DNA of 42,847 bases from Roseomonas sp. (GCA_020249865.1 JADCEV010000052.1:1-42847); one strand, 5' to 3'. Positions 16,073-27,505 are shown, counted from the stretch's first letter. The notes: generated from the sequence alone by a model not told the origin. Program-made: numbers and translations.

Positions 16073-16963
16073 TCACGCAGCTTCAATCGCCACACCTATG
16101 CGAAACAACCCTGCCGCTGCCGCGTCTTCTTCTTCCGCAACACTTGGTATGCCAAAAGTCGCGAGGGCCGCGCTATAGCGCAACGTCAGTGCAGCGGCAC
16201 CGATGATATGCACCGGCGGCGCAACACCGGCTTCGAGCGCAGCCGCCACTTCGTGGCCGATCAGCAGGCCGGAGAGATAGGAAGCCGCTTCCATCTGCGG
16301 CATGGCATCAAATAGCGAAAGGCTGCGCAGGCCGAAAAGCTGATGCAGCAAGCCGCCGCCCTGTCGCGCCCGATCCAGGCCCCGCGCGAAGGCGCCCGGA
16401 TGATGCGCCGCACCGCGATGCAGGCTGCGCGCCAAGATCGTATGGGCGGAAAGTGCGGCGAAGACCTCACCGGTCATATGCGTGGAGAAATCGAGGATTT
16501 GCCCAGCGCGCACCCGCACCCATTTGGAATGGCTGCCGGGCAGGCAAAGCGTTGTTTCCTGTTCGGGCAGGCGGTCCAGGATGCCGAGGATTTGCGTTTC
16601 CTCACCGCGCATCACTTCCGGCACGCCATCCGCATCACGCGCCTTCAGCCCCGGCACCAGGCGCACCCGTGTGGCCGGGAAAGGCACGGGCAGTGTCGCG
16701 CGGGCAATATCGGTCACTGTTGCGGGGCAGGCCAGATAGGGCGCTTCCGCCCAGCCCTGCTTGCTGCCCGCCATGCCAGCAATCACCACCAGCTTTTCGC
16801 CGGCGTCCAGCCAATCCCCGGCGATTTTGCTGAGCTCATCGGCAAAGCCGCCCGGCTTCACGGACAGGATGCCCGATTTGCTTTCGCGCTTTTCCAGCAC
16901 GGCCCCGGCCTGATCCAGCCGATAGGCGCGCAGAGATGTGGTGCCCCAATCCAGCCCGATCAT
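16073..16963 (-). CDS. dgoK: 2-dehydro-3-deoxygalactonokinase
   Basis: This 296-residue sugar kinase of the DgoK family phosphorylates 2-keto-3-deoxygalactonate in the De Ley-Doudoroff galactose pathway. The N-terminal MIGLDWGTTSLRAY carries the ASKHA phosphate-1 loop. GMAGSKQGWAEAPYLACPA, VRLVPGLKARD, MRGEETQILG, LPGSHSKWV and FSTHMTGEVFAAL are characteristic of the family. The ATG has a strong AAGGGGG site upstream. It follows trpS by 83 bp on the same strand. Its usual partner, KDPGal aldolase (dgoA), is not in the window. Confidence 0.93.
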   Translation of the reverse strand: MIGLDWGTTSLRAYRLDQAGAVLEKRESKSGILSVKPGGFADELSKIAGDWLDAGEKLVVIAGMAGSKQGWAEAPYLACPATVTDIARATLPVPFPATRVRLVPGLKARDADGVPEVMRGEETQILGILDRLPEQETTLCLPGSHSKWVRVRAGQILDFSTHMTGEVFAALSAHTILARSLHRGAAHHPGAFARGLDRARQGGGLLHQLFGLRSLSLFDAMPQMEAASYLSGLLIGHEVAAALEAGVAPPVHIIGAAALTLRYSAALATFGIPSVAEEEDAAAAGLFRIGVAIEAA

Positions 16964-17046
16964 GCCGGCTGCCCCCTTTCCATGGCGCAGTCATGCCAAG
17001 AAAAGTTTAACGAGTGGTCAGGACGCCCTGCAAGGCATTCCCAACA

Positions 17047-18057
17047 TCAGCGCGCCGGGAGCAACCCGATGATCTCCCGCGCCTGCTTCATGATGGGCTC
17101 AGAAACGGCATGCGCGCGCGCGGCGCCCAGATGCAGCGCGGCGTCAAGCGCGGCGGGATCGGTCAGCAGGCGGCGCATTTCAGCGGCGATGGGCGAAAGA
17201 TGCGCAACCAGCGCTTCCGTCAGCGTGCCCTTGAAGGCGCCAAAGCCCTGGCCCGAATGTTCGCGCAGCACATTTTCCGGCAGCGTGTCCGTAATCGCCG
17301 CCATGATGCCCACCAGGTTGCGCGCTTCCGGCCTGCCTTCCAGCCCCGCCATGTGGTCGGGGATCGGTTCCGCATCCGTCTTGGCGCGGCGGATTTTCAA
17401 CGCAATCGCATCCGCGTCATCCGTCAGGTTGATGCGTGACTGATCGGAAGGATCCGACTTCGACATCTTCTTGGTGCCATCGCGGAGCGACATGACGCGC
17501 GCAGCCACGCCTTGGATCAGCGGTTCGATATTGGGGAAGAATTCCACGCCATAATCATGGTTGAATTTCTGCGCGATATCATTGGCCAATTCCAGATGCT
17601 GCTTCTGGTCATCACCCACCGGTACCTTGGTTGCGTGATAGGCCAGAATATCCGCCGCCATCAGATTGGGATAAACATAAAGCCCGGCCGAGGCCGCTTC
17701 GCGATCCTTCCCCGCCTTGTCCTTGAATTGCGTCATGCGATTGAGCCAACCGATGCGCGCAACGCAATTGAAGATCCAGCCAAGCTCCGCATGCGCCGGC
17801 ACATGGGATTGCACGAACAAGGTGCAGCGCTTCGGATCAAGCCCGCAGGCAATCAGTGCTGCCGCCATTTCACGGGTTTGGCGCGACAGCTCCTTCGTGT
17901 CTTGCCAGACGGTGATGGCGTGCAAATCCACAATGCAGAAGATGCTTTCATGGGCATCCTGCATCGGCACCCAATTGCGAATGGCGCCGAGATAATTGCC
18001 AAGGGTTGGCACACCGGAGGGCTGAATGCCGGAAAAGACGCGCGTCATGGGCTTCAT
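17047..18057 (-). CDS. trpS: Tryptophanyl-tRNA synthetase
   Basis: TrpRS charges tRNA-Trp in the cytoplasm. The 336-residue class Ic synthetase has the HIGH-equivalent PTLGNYLGA (17-25), [20 protein letters not shown] and the KMSKS loop at 197-201. An unusual-looking but family-typical FKDKAGKD segment is near 111-118. Length is normal for bacterial TrpRS. The ATG at 18057 ([10 protein letters not shown]...) is chosen; 18048 is possible and 18099 would add a Gly-rich stretch not seen in the family. It lies 73 bp after yggS on the same strand. Confidence 0.96.
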   Translation of the reverse strand: MKPMTRVFSGIQPSGVPTLGNYLGAIRNWVPMQDAHESIFCIVDLHAITVWQDTKELSRQTREMAAALIACGLDPKRCTLFVQSHVPAHAELGWIFNCVARIGWLNRMTQFKDKAGKDREAASAGLYVYPNLMAADILAYHATKVPVGDDQKQHLELANDIAQKFNHDYGVEFFPNIEPLIQGVAARVMSLRDGTKKMSKSDPSDQSRINLTDDADAIALKIRRAKTDAEPIPDHMAGLEGRPEARNLVGIMAAITDTLPENVLREHSGQGFGAFKGTLTEALVAHLSPIAAEMRRLLTDPAALDAALHLGAARAHAVSEPIMKQAREIIGLLPAR

Positions 18058-18130
18058 CACCGTTGAAAAAACACCGCCGCCTGATCCCGCGCCATGCAAG
18101 CCGCGTCAAGCGGCGCCCCCAAAGCCTAGA

Positions 18131-18805
18131 TCAGCCGCGCGCCCCGAAAATGGCGCTGCCGATGCGCACATGGGTCGCCCCTTCCGCAATCGCGGCCTCA
18201 AAATCCCCGCTCATGCCCATGGAAAGGATCGGCAGGCCGTGTTTGGCCGCGAGATTGGCGAGGTAGGCGAAATGCGGCCTGGGGTCGCCCTCTACCGGAG
18301 GGATGCACATCAGGCCCTTCACGGGCAGGCCGAAATCATCCCGCGCGGCGCGAATGAAGGCATCGGCTTCCGCCCGAGGGCAGCCGGATTTCTGCGCCTC
18401 ATCCCCCGTATTCACCTGTATCAGCAGATCAGGCCGGCGGGCTTCCTTCACCATGGCTTCCGCAATGGCTTGGGCCAGTTTGGGCCTATCCAGCGTTTCG
18501 ATCACATCGGCGATCCGCACGGCATCCCGCGCCTTATTGGTCTGCAAGCCGCCGATGATATGAAGCCTGAGGCCAGGATGGGCGGCGCGCAGCGCCGGAA
18601 ATTTCTGCGCCGCTTCCTGGACCCGGTTTTCGCCGAATACCATCTGGCCGGCGGCAAGGGCGGCTTCCACTGCCTCCACCGGGTTGGTCTTGGAAACCGC
18701 GACCAGGGTCACGGCATTTGCCGGGCGGCCGGCGCGGGCGCAGGCTTCCCCGATCAGCACCCGAATGCGGGAAAGGTTTTGGGCAATGGCAAGGGCATCG
18801 GTCAT
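18131..18805 (-). CDS. YggS-family PLP-homeostasis protein
   Basis: This is a 224-residue single-domain fold-type III PLP protein (YggS/PROSC/PLPBP). The PLP lysine is K39 in LVAVSKTNP. GENRVQEA, HIIGGLQTNKAR, LIQVNTGDEAQKSGC, GLMCIPP and the final SMGMSGDFEAAIAEGATHVRIGSAIFG complete the diagnostic pattern. The normal third motif reads HxIGxLQxNK and is intact. The family keeps free PLP in balance and influences amino-acid and keto-acid pools. The start ATG at 18805-18803 shares two bases with the start ATG of the divergent ThiE-like gene. A longer in-frame opening to 19438 runs antisense through that gene and is not coding. Confidence 0.95.
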   Translation of the reverse strand: MTDALAIAQNLSRIRVLIGEACARAGRPANAVTLVAVSKTNPVEAVEAALAAGQMVFGENRVQEAAQKFPALRAAHPGLRLHIIGGLQTNKARDAVRIADVIETLDRPKLAQAIAEAMVKEARRPDLLIQVNTGDEAQKSGCPRAEADAFIRAARDDFGLPVKGLMCIPPVEGDPRPHFAYLANLAAKHGLPILSMGMSGDFEAAIAEGATHVRIGSAIFGARG

Positions 18806-19460
18806 GGCAAGGCCAAATGGCAGGGAATCGGTCCCGGTTCCAGGGCCGCGCGCCACATGGGGCCGATTCGCGCGCCCAGCGCCGGGTGGCCTGCCCCGGC
18901 TTTGGCTGTTCAGCGACCCCGCCCGGCTGCCGGACCCGCGCGCGGCCATGCAGCGCCTGCCACGGGGGGCGGGGGTGGTGGCGCGGGGGCTGACGCCCGT
19001 GCTTTTGGGGGAGGTGGCGCGACTCGCAAGGCAGCGCGGCCTGACTTTAATGGTCGCCGGCGATGGCCGGGCGGCTTTGGCCTTGCGGGCGGGGCTGCAT
19101 GCGCCGGATCGGCGGGAAAGCGCGGGCTTGCTGCCCTTTCTGCTGGCGCGCCGCGCAGCACCGGGCCGCCTTGCCTTATCCATGGCCGCCCATGGCGGCC
19201 AGCGCGGCGCGGCGCGGGCCAAGCGCCTTAAGCCCGATTGCCTGTTCCTTTCGCCCCTTTTCCCGACCAGGAGCCACCCCGGCGCGCCGGTCTTGGGCGC
19301 TTTGCGCTGGGCCAGGCTGGCGCGTGGACTGCCGGCGCCCTGCATGGCGCTTGGGGGTATTACCCTGGCGCGGCTTGGCGCCGTGCCACGCGGCGCAGCG
19401 GGCGTGGCGGCGATTGGCGGTTTGGCCCTTGAGGGCATTGTGGCATTCGCGCCACAGTGA
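18804..19460 (+). CDS. Thiamine-phosphate-synthase-like TIM-barrel protein
   Basis: A 218-residue protein resembles ThiE/TenI but is divergent. It keeps a strand LFLSPLFPTRSHPGAPVLG (147-165) aligning with the ThiE vGPvFpT segment, and MALGGIT (181-187) aligning with the phosphate-binding vAIGGI. GLHAPDR (97-103) sits where ThiE has GvHlGQxD, so the pyrimidine and metal ligands are altered. The S-H-P-G signature recalls the ThiE-like domain found fused to Nudix (MutT) hydrolases. A role in thiamine synthesis is therefore doubtful. ATG 18804 is the only usable start before the conserved region. That leaves about 30 unconserved leading residues and places the start inside the yggS start codon. 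Confidence 0.7.
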   Translation: MARPNGRESVPVPGPRATWGRFARPAPGGLPRLWLFSDPARLPDPRAAMQRLPRGAGVVARGLTPVLLGEVARLARQRGLTLMVAGDGRAALALRAGLHAPDRRESAGLLPFLLARRAAPGRLALSMAAHGGQRGAARAKRLKPDCLFLSPLFPTRSHPGAPVLGALRWARLARGLPAPCMALGGITLARLGAVPRGAAGVAAIGGLALEGIVAFAPQ

Positions 19461-19493
19461 TGTGGCCAAGTCGCGTCATGGCTTGATCAGAGG

Positions 19494-19522
19494 TTGCGAC
19501 AGCCGCGTTGAAATGATCATAG
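19494..19522 (+). promoter_or_regulatory. Weak sigma-70-type promoter candidate for the porin
   Basis: TTGCGA (19494-19499) and TCATAG (19517-19522) are separated by 17 bp, 115 bases before the porin ATG. Each matches its consensus at only four of six positions. No better pair is seen in 19461-19636. Confidence 0.2.
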
Positions 19523-19636
19523 TCAGGGAAGGCCTGGAGGCTTTGGGCGCCCTTATTGGGTGTTTCGGGTTTCCGTCCTGCCGGGGGCAGGGGCTGAGGA
19601 TCAACGCCGGATGTTCCGGCAATGAGGAGGACTTGA

Positions 19637-21169
19637 ATGCGTAAAATTCTTCTGGGGACAACGGCTGTTGTCGGCCTCGCGCTGCTCGCGCCGGTTGCCA
19701 ACGCCCAGCAGGCCCGCCCGGCTGCCCGCCCGGCTGCTGCTCCGGCTGCCCCGCCGCCGCTGCCCGCCACTTCCGTGGCGCCCGCCGGCACCGCCGCCGC
19801 CATCTTCCAGACCCCGGTCGGCATTACCGGCGCGGGTCCGCATGGCGCGGATGGCGTGCCGAACCGTCCCGAGACCCCGATGACCAGCGGTATCGTGGTG
19901 CGTCTGGGTGGTTTCTTTGACTTCTCCGTTGGCAATGTCTCTGACAGCGCTGATTCTGCGGTTGCGAGTTCTCGTGGGGCTGCGGCGGGAGTCAACAATC
20001 GGCTCGGTCGTCAGCGTAACGACTTCCGCACGGAAGCTGAACTCAACGTGTATGTTGACGGCGTGGCCGCCAACGGCATGCGGTACGGCGCCATGATGGA
20101 ATTCCAAATGGATAACATGGGCGGCATGGATACCGGCACAGCACCGGTCGGTAGTCCCGCGACCCAGTACAACCCCCGCGGGTCCAATGGTTCGGGCACT
20201 GGGGTGGACCTGGATGAGCTTTATGGCTTCGTGAAGGGTTCGTGGGGTGAACTGCGTTTCGGTCAGGAAGACAACGCCCAAGGCCTCATGCGCGTTGCCC
20301 CGCCTGGAACGCTGTGGCTTGGCGTCAGCTCCGGCTGGGATGAGTTCGTCGCGCAGCCGCAGTCTGGCCTTGGTGGTACCGCCCCGTACCTGATGACTGA
20401 GTTCCAGGACGGCGGTGACGCGACCAAGATTATCTACCTGTCGCCTCAATTCTTCGGCTTTGATGTCGGCTTCTCGTATGCGCCTAACGCCGGCGAGGGT
20501 GAACGCACTGACGTTCCGACGTCCAATGCGGTTTTCCAGCGTGACCGCACTGGCGTGATGAACGCCATGGCGGGCATCATCCGCTATCGCGGCACCTTCG
20601 GTGATTTTGGTGTGCGCGCGAGCTTTGGTGCATTGCAAGCTGACTCTGCCCAGACTTCGGTTGGCGCAACTGCTACCGTGCCAGAGCGCTCGGCGGTTCG
20701 TACCCAGAACCTGACCATGTATAGCGCTGGCTTGCTGGTGGCTGCTTACGGCTTCCAGGTTGGCGGCGAATACGCCTGGGGTAATTATCGCGACCAAATG
20801 ACCTCCACCATCAACCCGAAGCTTGATGGCAGTGATCATTGGATCCTGGGCGCTACCTACACCTTTGGTGCTTGGCAATTCGGCGGCCAGTACGGCGTTG
20901 CCAAGCAGGATAACGGCACCAATTCGGCTGGTATCGACTTCAAGGATCGTGAACAGACCTATTGGGGCCTTGGCCTGCAATACACCATGGCGCCGGGTTT
21001 GGTGCTGTTTGCCAACTACAACCAGATCAAGGATGACAACATTCTCACTGCTGCTCCCGCAGTTGCTGGTACGGGTGTGACGTCCTTTGGTTCGCTGGCG
21101 ACCTTCAAGAATGGCAGCTTCACACGCGATATTGACGTGCTGATGGCCGGCGTGCGCGTCGCCTTCTGA
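19637..21169 (+). CDS. Gram-negative outer-membrane porin
   Basis: A 510-residue protein has a clean signal peptide (MRKILLGTTAVVGLALLAPVANAQ, cleavage about residue 23). An Ala/Pro-rich linker of ~28 residues follows, then alternating beta strands. Examples are VVRLGGFFDFSVG, GELRFGQEDN and ILGATYTFGAWQFGGQYGVA, with the C-terminal strand ending in Phe (MAGVRVAF) as recognised by BAM. It fits the general porin family: ~16 strands, trimeric, diffusion of small polar solutes. The ribosome-binding site AGGAGG (19625-19630) is perfect and 6 bases from the ATG. A strong terminator follows, and codon choice is noticeably different from neighbours (more GGT, GCT, CGT, TTC), as in highly expressed genes. 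Monocistronic. Confidence 0.92.
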   Translation: MRKILLGTTAVVGLALLAPVANAQQARPAARPAAAPAAPPPLPATSVAPAGTAAAIFQTPVGITGAGPHGADGVPNRPETPMTSGIVVRLGGFFDFSVGNVSDSADSAVASSRGAAAGVNNRLGRQRNDFRTEAELNVYVDGVAANGMRYGAMMEFQMDNMGGMDTGTAPVGSPATQYNPRGSNGSGTGVDLDELYGFVKGSWGELRFGQEDNAQGLMRVAPPGTLWLGVSSGWDEFVAQPQSGLGGTAPYLMTEFQDGGDATKIIYLSPQFFGFDVGFSYAPNAGEGERTDVPTSNAVFQRDRTGVMNAMAGIIRYRGTFGDFGVRASFGALQADSAQTSVGATATVPERSAVRTQNLTMYSAGLLVAAYGFQVGGEYAWGNYRDQMTSTINPKLDGSDHWILGATYTFGAWQFGGQYGVAKQDNGTNSAGIDFKDREQTYWGLGLQYTMAPGLVLFANYNQIKDDNILTAAPAVAGTGVTSFGSLATFKNGSFTRDIDVLMAGVRVAF

Positions 21170-21192
21170 TCTTCGGATCAGTCGGCAAAAGG

Positions 21193-21221
21193 GCGGCAGG
21201 GGAAACCCTGCCGCTTTTTTT
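21193..21221 (+). terminator. Strong Rho-independent terminator of the porin gene
   Basis: A perfect 9-bp stem GCGGCAGGG/CCCTGCCGC (21193-21201 and 21206-21214) with a GAAA tetraloop is followed directly by seven T residues (21215-21221), 24 bp after the porin stop codon. This is the best terminator in the window. Confidence 0.95.
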
Positions 21222-21310
21222 GTGCCTATCGCTTGGCCCCGTGCCTTGCGCGATTGGCGCGGAACGCATCGCCATGGCTATGATGCATCAAGCCACTAAG
21301 GAGATGCCCC

Positions 21311-22417
21311 ATGCTGCAAAACCCGCCCGCCGAACCCGGCATGCGCGAAGAAGATATTGATACCCCCGCGCTGGTGATTGATCTGGACGCTTTCGAACAT
21401 AACCTTGACACCATGGCGGCGCTGCTGGCGCCGACGGGTGCGAAGCTTCGCGCGCATGCCAAAACCCATAAATCCAGCGTCATCGCCAAGCTGCAAATGG
21501 CGCGCGGCGCGGTGGGCCAATGCGTGCAAAAAGTCGCGGAAGCCGAGGCACTCGCCTGGGGCGGCATTCCCGATATTCTGGTGAGCAACCAGGTGGTGAG
21601 CCCGCGCAAATTGGCCCGCCTTGCGGCACTGGCGCGCATCGCCGAAGTCGCGGTTTGTGTGGATGACGCGGCGCAAATCGCGCTGATCGAAGCCGCCGCT
21701 GAAGCGGCCGGGGTGCGCCTGCCGGTGCTGGTGGAAATTAATGTCGGCATGGCGCGCGGCGGCGTCGAACACGGCCCGCCGGCGGTGGCACTCGCGGAAC
21801 GCATCGCTGCCAGCCGGCATCTGCGGTTCGGCGGCCTGCAAGCCTATCACGGTTCAGCGCAGCACAAGCGCGCCCCTGAGGAACGCGCCGCTGCGATTGG
21901 GGAGGCTGTCGCGCGTTCGCGCCGCACGGTGGAACAATTGCGCCAGCGCGGCCTCGCCTGCCCGATTGTGGGCGGCGCGGGCACCGGCACCTTCCGGCAT
22001 GAGGCCGCGAGCGGCGTCTATACCGAAATCCAGGCCGGATCCTATTGCTTCATGGATGCCGATTATGCCGCGAATGAGGATGCGCCGCCCTTCCGCCAAT
22101 CGCTTTTTGTGCTCTCACAGGTCATGAGCACGGCGGGGCCTGGCATTGCCGTGCTGGATTGCGGGCATAAGGGCGTTTCGGTGGATTCCGGCATGCCACA
22201 AGTCTGGCAACGCCCGGGGCTGCGCTATGCCGGCGCATCGGATGAGCATGGCAAGCTGGTGATCGAAGATGGCAGCGCGCCCGCGCTTGGTGAAAAGCTG
22301 CGCCTGGTGCCAGGCCACTGCGACCCGACAGTGGATCGCTATGATTGGTATGTCGGCGTGCGCAAAGGGCGCGTGGAATGCCTGTGGCCGGTCTCCGCGC
22401 GCGGTGGGATGGCGTGA
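21311..22417 (+). CDS. DSD1-family PLP enzyme (D-threonine aldolase-like)
   Basis: This is a 368-residue fold-type III (alanine-racemase-like) enzyme with an N-terminal TIM barrel and C-terminal beta domain. The PLP lysine is K51 in RAHAKTHKS. The metal-site pair H336 and D338 lies in GHCDPTVDRYD, typical of D-threonine aldolase and D-3-hydroxyaspartate aldolase/dehydratase. DTPALVIDLDAFEHNL and VGGAGTGTFRHEA are family hallmarks. It probably splits or dehydrates D-beta-hydroxy amino acids; the exact substrate is open. AAGGAG stands 7 bases before the ATG. It is preceded by the porin terminator and converges with gyrB (18 bp between stops). Confidence 0.9.
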   Translation: MLQNPPAEPGMREEDIDTPALVIDLDAFEHNLDTMAALLAPTGAKLRAHAKTHKSSVIAKLQMARGAVGQCVQKVAEAEALAWGGIPDILVSNQVVSPRKLARLAALARIAEVAVCVDDAAQIALIEAAAEAAGVRLPVLVEINVGMARGGVEHGPPAVALAERIAASRHLRFGGLQAYHGSAQHKRAPEERAAAIGEAVARSRRTVEQLRQRGLACPIVGGAGTGTFRHEAASGVYTEIQAGSYCFMDADYAANEDAPPFRQSLFVLSQVMSTAGPGIAVLDCGHKGVSVDSGMPQVWQRPGLRYAGASDEHGKLVIEDGSAPALGEKLRLVPGHCDPTVDRYDWYVGVRKGRVECLWPVSARGGMA

Positions 22418-22435
22418 ACCGCGCGAGGGTTCCGA

Positions 22436-24904
<2,469 letters not shown>

Positions 24905-24923
24905 TTATAGCTTTTTTTGCCGC

Positions 24924-24949
24924 AAAACGCGACCCCGAGGGGGCGTTTT
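24924..24949 (-). terminator. Hairpin in the recF-gyrB gap, attenuator or weak terminator
   Basis: AAAACG (24924-24929) pairs with CGTTTT (24944-24949), and CCCC pairs with GGGG inside, giving a stem with a small internal bulge. It lies ~80 bp after the recF stop. The T-run is only four long on the minus strand and forms part of the stem, so partial termination before gyrB is the most one can claim. Confidence 0.4.
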
Positions 24950-25027
24950 TCCGCCCAGGCGCGCGCCGCAAAAACCCTTTATTTTCAAGCGACTTCTGGC
25001 GGTGCCCCAAAGTCAAAAAGACCCACC

Positions 25028-26170
25028 TCAGCCAAACGCAAAAAGCCGGCCCTCACCCGCGCCGAACAATTGCCCAATCCCGGCCAGCGGGGCGAAAACC
25101 TCGGCATCCGTGCCGGTCATGAAAACCTGCGCCGGCAGCGCGGCAAGGGCAGCGAAAAGCGCCTCCCGCCGCGTTGGATCAAGATGCGCGGCCACTTCAT
25201 CCAGCAGGAGCAAGGGCGCGAAGCCGCGGGCCTCGGCGATCAGCGTTGCATGGGCCAGCACCACGGAAACCAGCAGCGCCTTTTGCTCTCCGGTTGAACA
25301 GAATTCGGCGCTGATGCCCTTTGGCATATGGATCAAGCTCAAATCCGCCTTATGCGCCCCGCGCGCCGCACCGCCAGCTGCCGCATCGCGTCGCCGATCG
25401 GCGGCCAGGCCCTGGCGCAGAGCATCTTCCGCGGCCAGCGCCGGGGTTTCTGCCAAAGCCGCCGTGATGGGGCAGGTGATATCCAGCCGCGCGGCGGGAA
25501 AGGCGCCAGTGGCTCGGCCCGCGGCAAGCTCGGCATTCAGGCGCAGCATCAGGGCGCGCCTTGCCGCCGCCACCGCCACCGCGTGCCGCGCCATGGCATC
25601 TTCCAGCCCAGCCAGCCAGGCAGGATCAGCGCGGCCTTCCGCCAGCAGACGGTTACGCTCGGCCATCGCATTGTCATGGGCGGCCACTTCGCGCGCATGG
25701 CCAGGCTCCAAGGCCCAAACCAGCCGATCCAGAAAGCGCCGCCGCCCGCTTGCCCCTTCCTGAAACAGCCGGTCCATTTGCGGCGTGATCCAAACGGCGG
25801 CCATGCGTTCGGCCAGCATCGCCTGGCTGCGCAATGCCTGCCCATCGAGCCGATAGATGCGCCGTTCCGTTGCCCCTTCCGGGTCCGTGCCGGTGCCGAT
25901 TTCCATGGGGCCGGCGCGGGTTTCAAACCGCCCCGCCGCCGCCCAGGGCAGGCCCGCCCCGGCTTCCTGCCGTCCAACTTCACCCATGCGCGCGCCGCGC
26001 AGGCCGCGGCCGGGGGCGAGCAGCGATATGGCTTCCAACAGATTGGTCTTGCCCGCGCCGTTTTCGCCCGCGATGCAAATCAGGGATGCGTCAAAACGCG
26101 CATCCAAAACCCGCCAGGATCGGAAATCCGTGAGCCTGAGGCGCGCAAGGAAAAGCCCTGGTGCCGTCAC
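25028..26170 (-). CDS. recF: DNA replication and repair protein RecF
   Basis: This 380-residue SMC-like ATPase loads RecA at single-strand gaps with RecOR. The N-terminal LRLTDFRSW strand, Walker A GENGAGKT (35-42), LLEAISLLAPGRGLR, the DRLVWALEP region, the signature CSTGEQKALL and Walker B LLLLDEVAAHLD are all present. The start is GTG and overlaps the dnaN stop as GTGA (26167-26170), a standard translational coupling. Slightly longer than E. coli RecF, which is normal for the class. Confidence 0.95.
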   Translation of the reverse strand: MTAPGLFLARLRLTDFRSWRVLDARFDASLICIAGENGAGKTNLLEAISLLAPGRGLRGARMGEVGRQEAGAGLPWAAAGRFETRAGPMEIGTGTDPEGATERRIYRLDGQALRSQAMLAERMAAVWITPQMDRLFQEGASGRRRFLDRLVWALEPGHAREVAAHDNAMAERNRLLAEGRADPAWLAGLEDAMARHAVAVAAARRALMLRLNAELAAGRATGAFPAARLDITCPITAALAETPALAAEDALRQGLAADRRRDAAAGGAARGAHKADLSLIHMPKGISAEFCSTGEQKALLVSVVLAHATLIAEARGFAPLLLLDEVAAHLDPTRREALFAALAALPAQVFMTGTDAEVFAPLAGIGQLFGAGEGRLFAFG

Positions 26171-27297
26171 ACCCGCATCGGCATCAGGACAAACAGCGCT
26201 TCCGGCCGGGATGCGTCACGCACAATGGTGGGCGCCGCACCATCGGCGAACATGAATTCCAGCTTGTCTTCGACCAGGTCGGTGATGTCGGACAGATACC
26301 GCGCCTGAAACCCAATCTCCAACGCGCCGCTGGTATAGGCGACATCATCACCTTCCAGATCCTCCTGCGCTTCGCCCTGTTCGGGGCTGGCCGCCGACAC
26401 CCGCAAATGATTGGTACCAAGGCTAAGCTTGACCGGGCGCGATCTTTCGTTGCTGATCGCAGCGACGCGCTTCACCGCATCGGCGAAATCCTTGCGTGGC
26501 ACGACAAGCTTCTTGTCATTGCCGCGCGGGATCACGCGTTCATATTCCGGGAAGGTGCCATCAATCAGCTTGCTGGTGAGCGTCACGGTTCCAAGCGCGA
26601 ATTGCACCTTGGTATCCGAAAGCCGCACCACGATCTCATCCTGGGTTTCTTCGGCAAGCTTGCGGATTTCATTCACGGTCTTGCGCGGGATGATCACGCC
26701 CGGCATGGCCTTCGCCCCTTCCGGCAGCGGTTCTTCCACGCGCGCCAGACGATGCCCATCGGTCGCAACCGCACGCAGCACCGGCTGACCTTCGCTTTCG
26801 GTCGCGTGGATATAAATGCCGTTCAGGTAGTAGCGCGTTTCTTCGGTGGAAATCGCAAAACGCGTCCGGTCAATCAAATCCCGCAGCACTCCAGCCTTGA
26901 TGCTGAATTGCACCGGCATGCGCCCTTCGGTCATGGAAGGGAAATCATCCACGGCCAGCACGGCCAGGCTGGTATTGAAGCGGCCCGAACGCAGCGCAAG
27001 CGGCCCATCACCACCGCCATGGTCGAATTCAACGCGCGCCCCTTCGGGCAGGTTGCGAATGATTTCATAAAGCGTTGCCGCCGGCGCCGTGGTGCGTCCC
27101 GCGCGTGCCACCGTGACCCCCGCGATATCTTCCACCACCGCGATTTCCATATCCGTCGCGGTCAGTTTCAGCGCGCCGCCGGAACTCGCTTCGATCATGA
27201 CATTGGCAAGGATGGGGATGGTGTTGCGCCGTTCCACCACGCTTTGCACATGGGTCAGCGCCTTGAGCAATACCGCCCTGTCAACCGAGAATTTCAT
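26167..27297 (-). CDS. dnaN: DNA polymerase III sliding clamp (beta subunit)
   Basis: A 376-residue ring-forming processivity factor that holds Pol III on DNA. It begins MKFSVDRAVLLKALTHVQSVVERRNTIPIL and contains three related domains, with family landmarks LAVDDFPSM, LNGIYIH, RAVATDGHRLA and DGTFPEYERVIP. The C-terminus ALFVLMPMRV includes the M-P-M-R ending that forms the partner-binding pocket. The ATG at 27297 is the canonical start; the longer opening to 27558 is spurious. It follows dnaA after a 208-bp gap in which I see no gene or clear site. Confidence 0.97.
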   Translation of the reverse strand: MKFSVDRAVLLKALTHVQSVVERRNTIPILANVMIEASSGGALKLTATDMEIAVVEDIAGVTVARAGRTTAPAATLYEIIRNLPEGARVEFDHGGGDGPLALRSGRFNTSLAVLAVDDFPSMTEGRMPVQFSIKAGVLRDLIDRTRFAISTEETRYYLNGIYIHATESEGQPVLRAVATDGHRLARVEEPLPEGAKAMPGVIIPRKTVNEIRKLAEETQDEIVVRLSDTKVQFALGTVTLTSKLIDGTFPEYERVIPRGNDKKLVVPRKDFADAVKRVAAISNERSRPVKLSLGTNHLRVSAASPEQGEAQEDLEGDDVAYTSGALEIGFQARYLSDITDLVEDKLEFMFADGAAPTIVRDASRPEALFVLMPMRV

Positions 27298-27505
27298 CGT
27301 TCCGACGCCCCGATCCTGTTGTGGCGATCTCATCCGCGGCCAGATAGGCCACGGGGATGAACCGCCAGTGAAATCCTGCCCGGGCGACAAAACTGCCGAA
27401 TCGGCGCGATGCAACGCCCAGGTTCGTACCCCATACCAGCCTGTAGGGAGCCAGAAAAGCGGGCTAGTCCCTGGAAAAGCGCCTTGGCGGGCCGGACCCA
27501 GCCCC

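Noticed and set aside
18100-18114. GCCGC/GCGGC hairpin between yggS and trpS as a terminator
   Set aside because: Only five base pairs and no T-run directly after it; the TTTTTT on the minus strand is ~30 bases away.
19601-20980. Long open frame antisense to the porin
   Set aside because: It runs fully opposite a convincing porin with signal peptide and terminator; it has no family features and reflects GC-rich codon bias.
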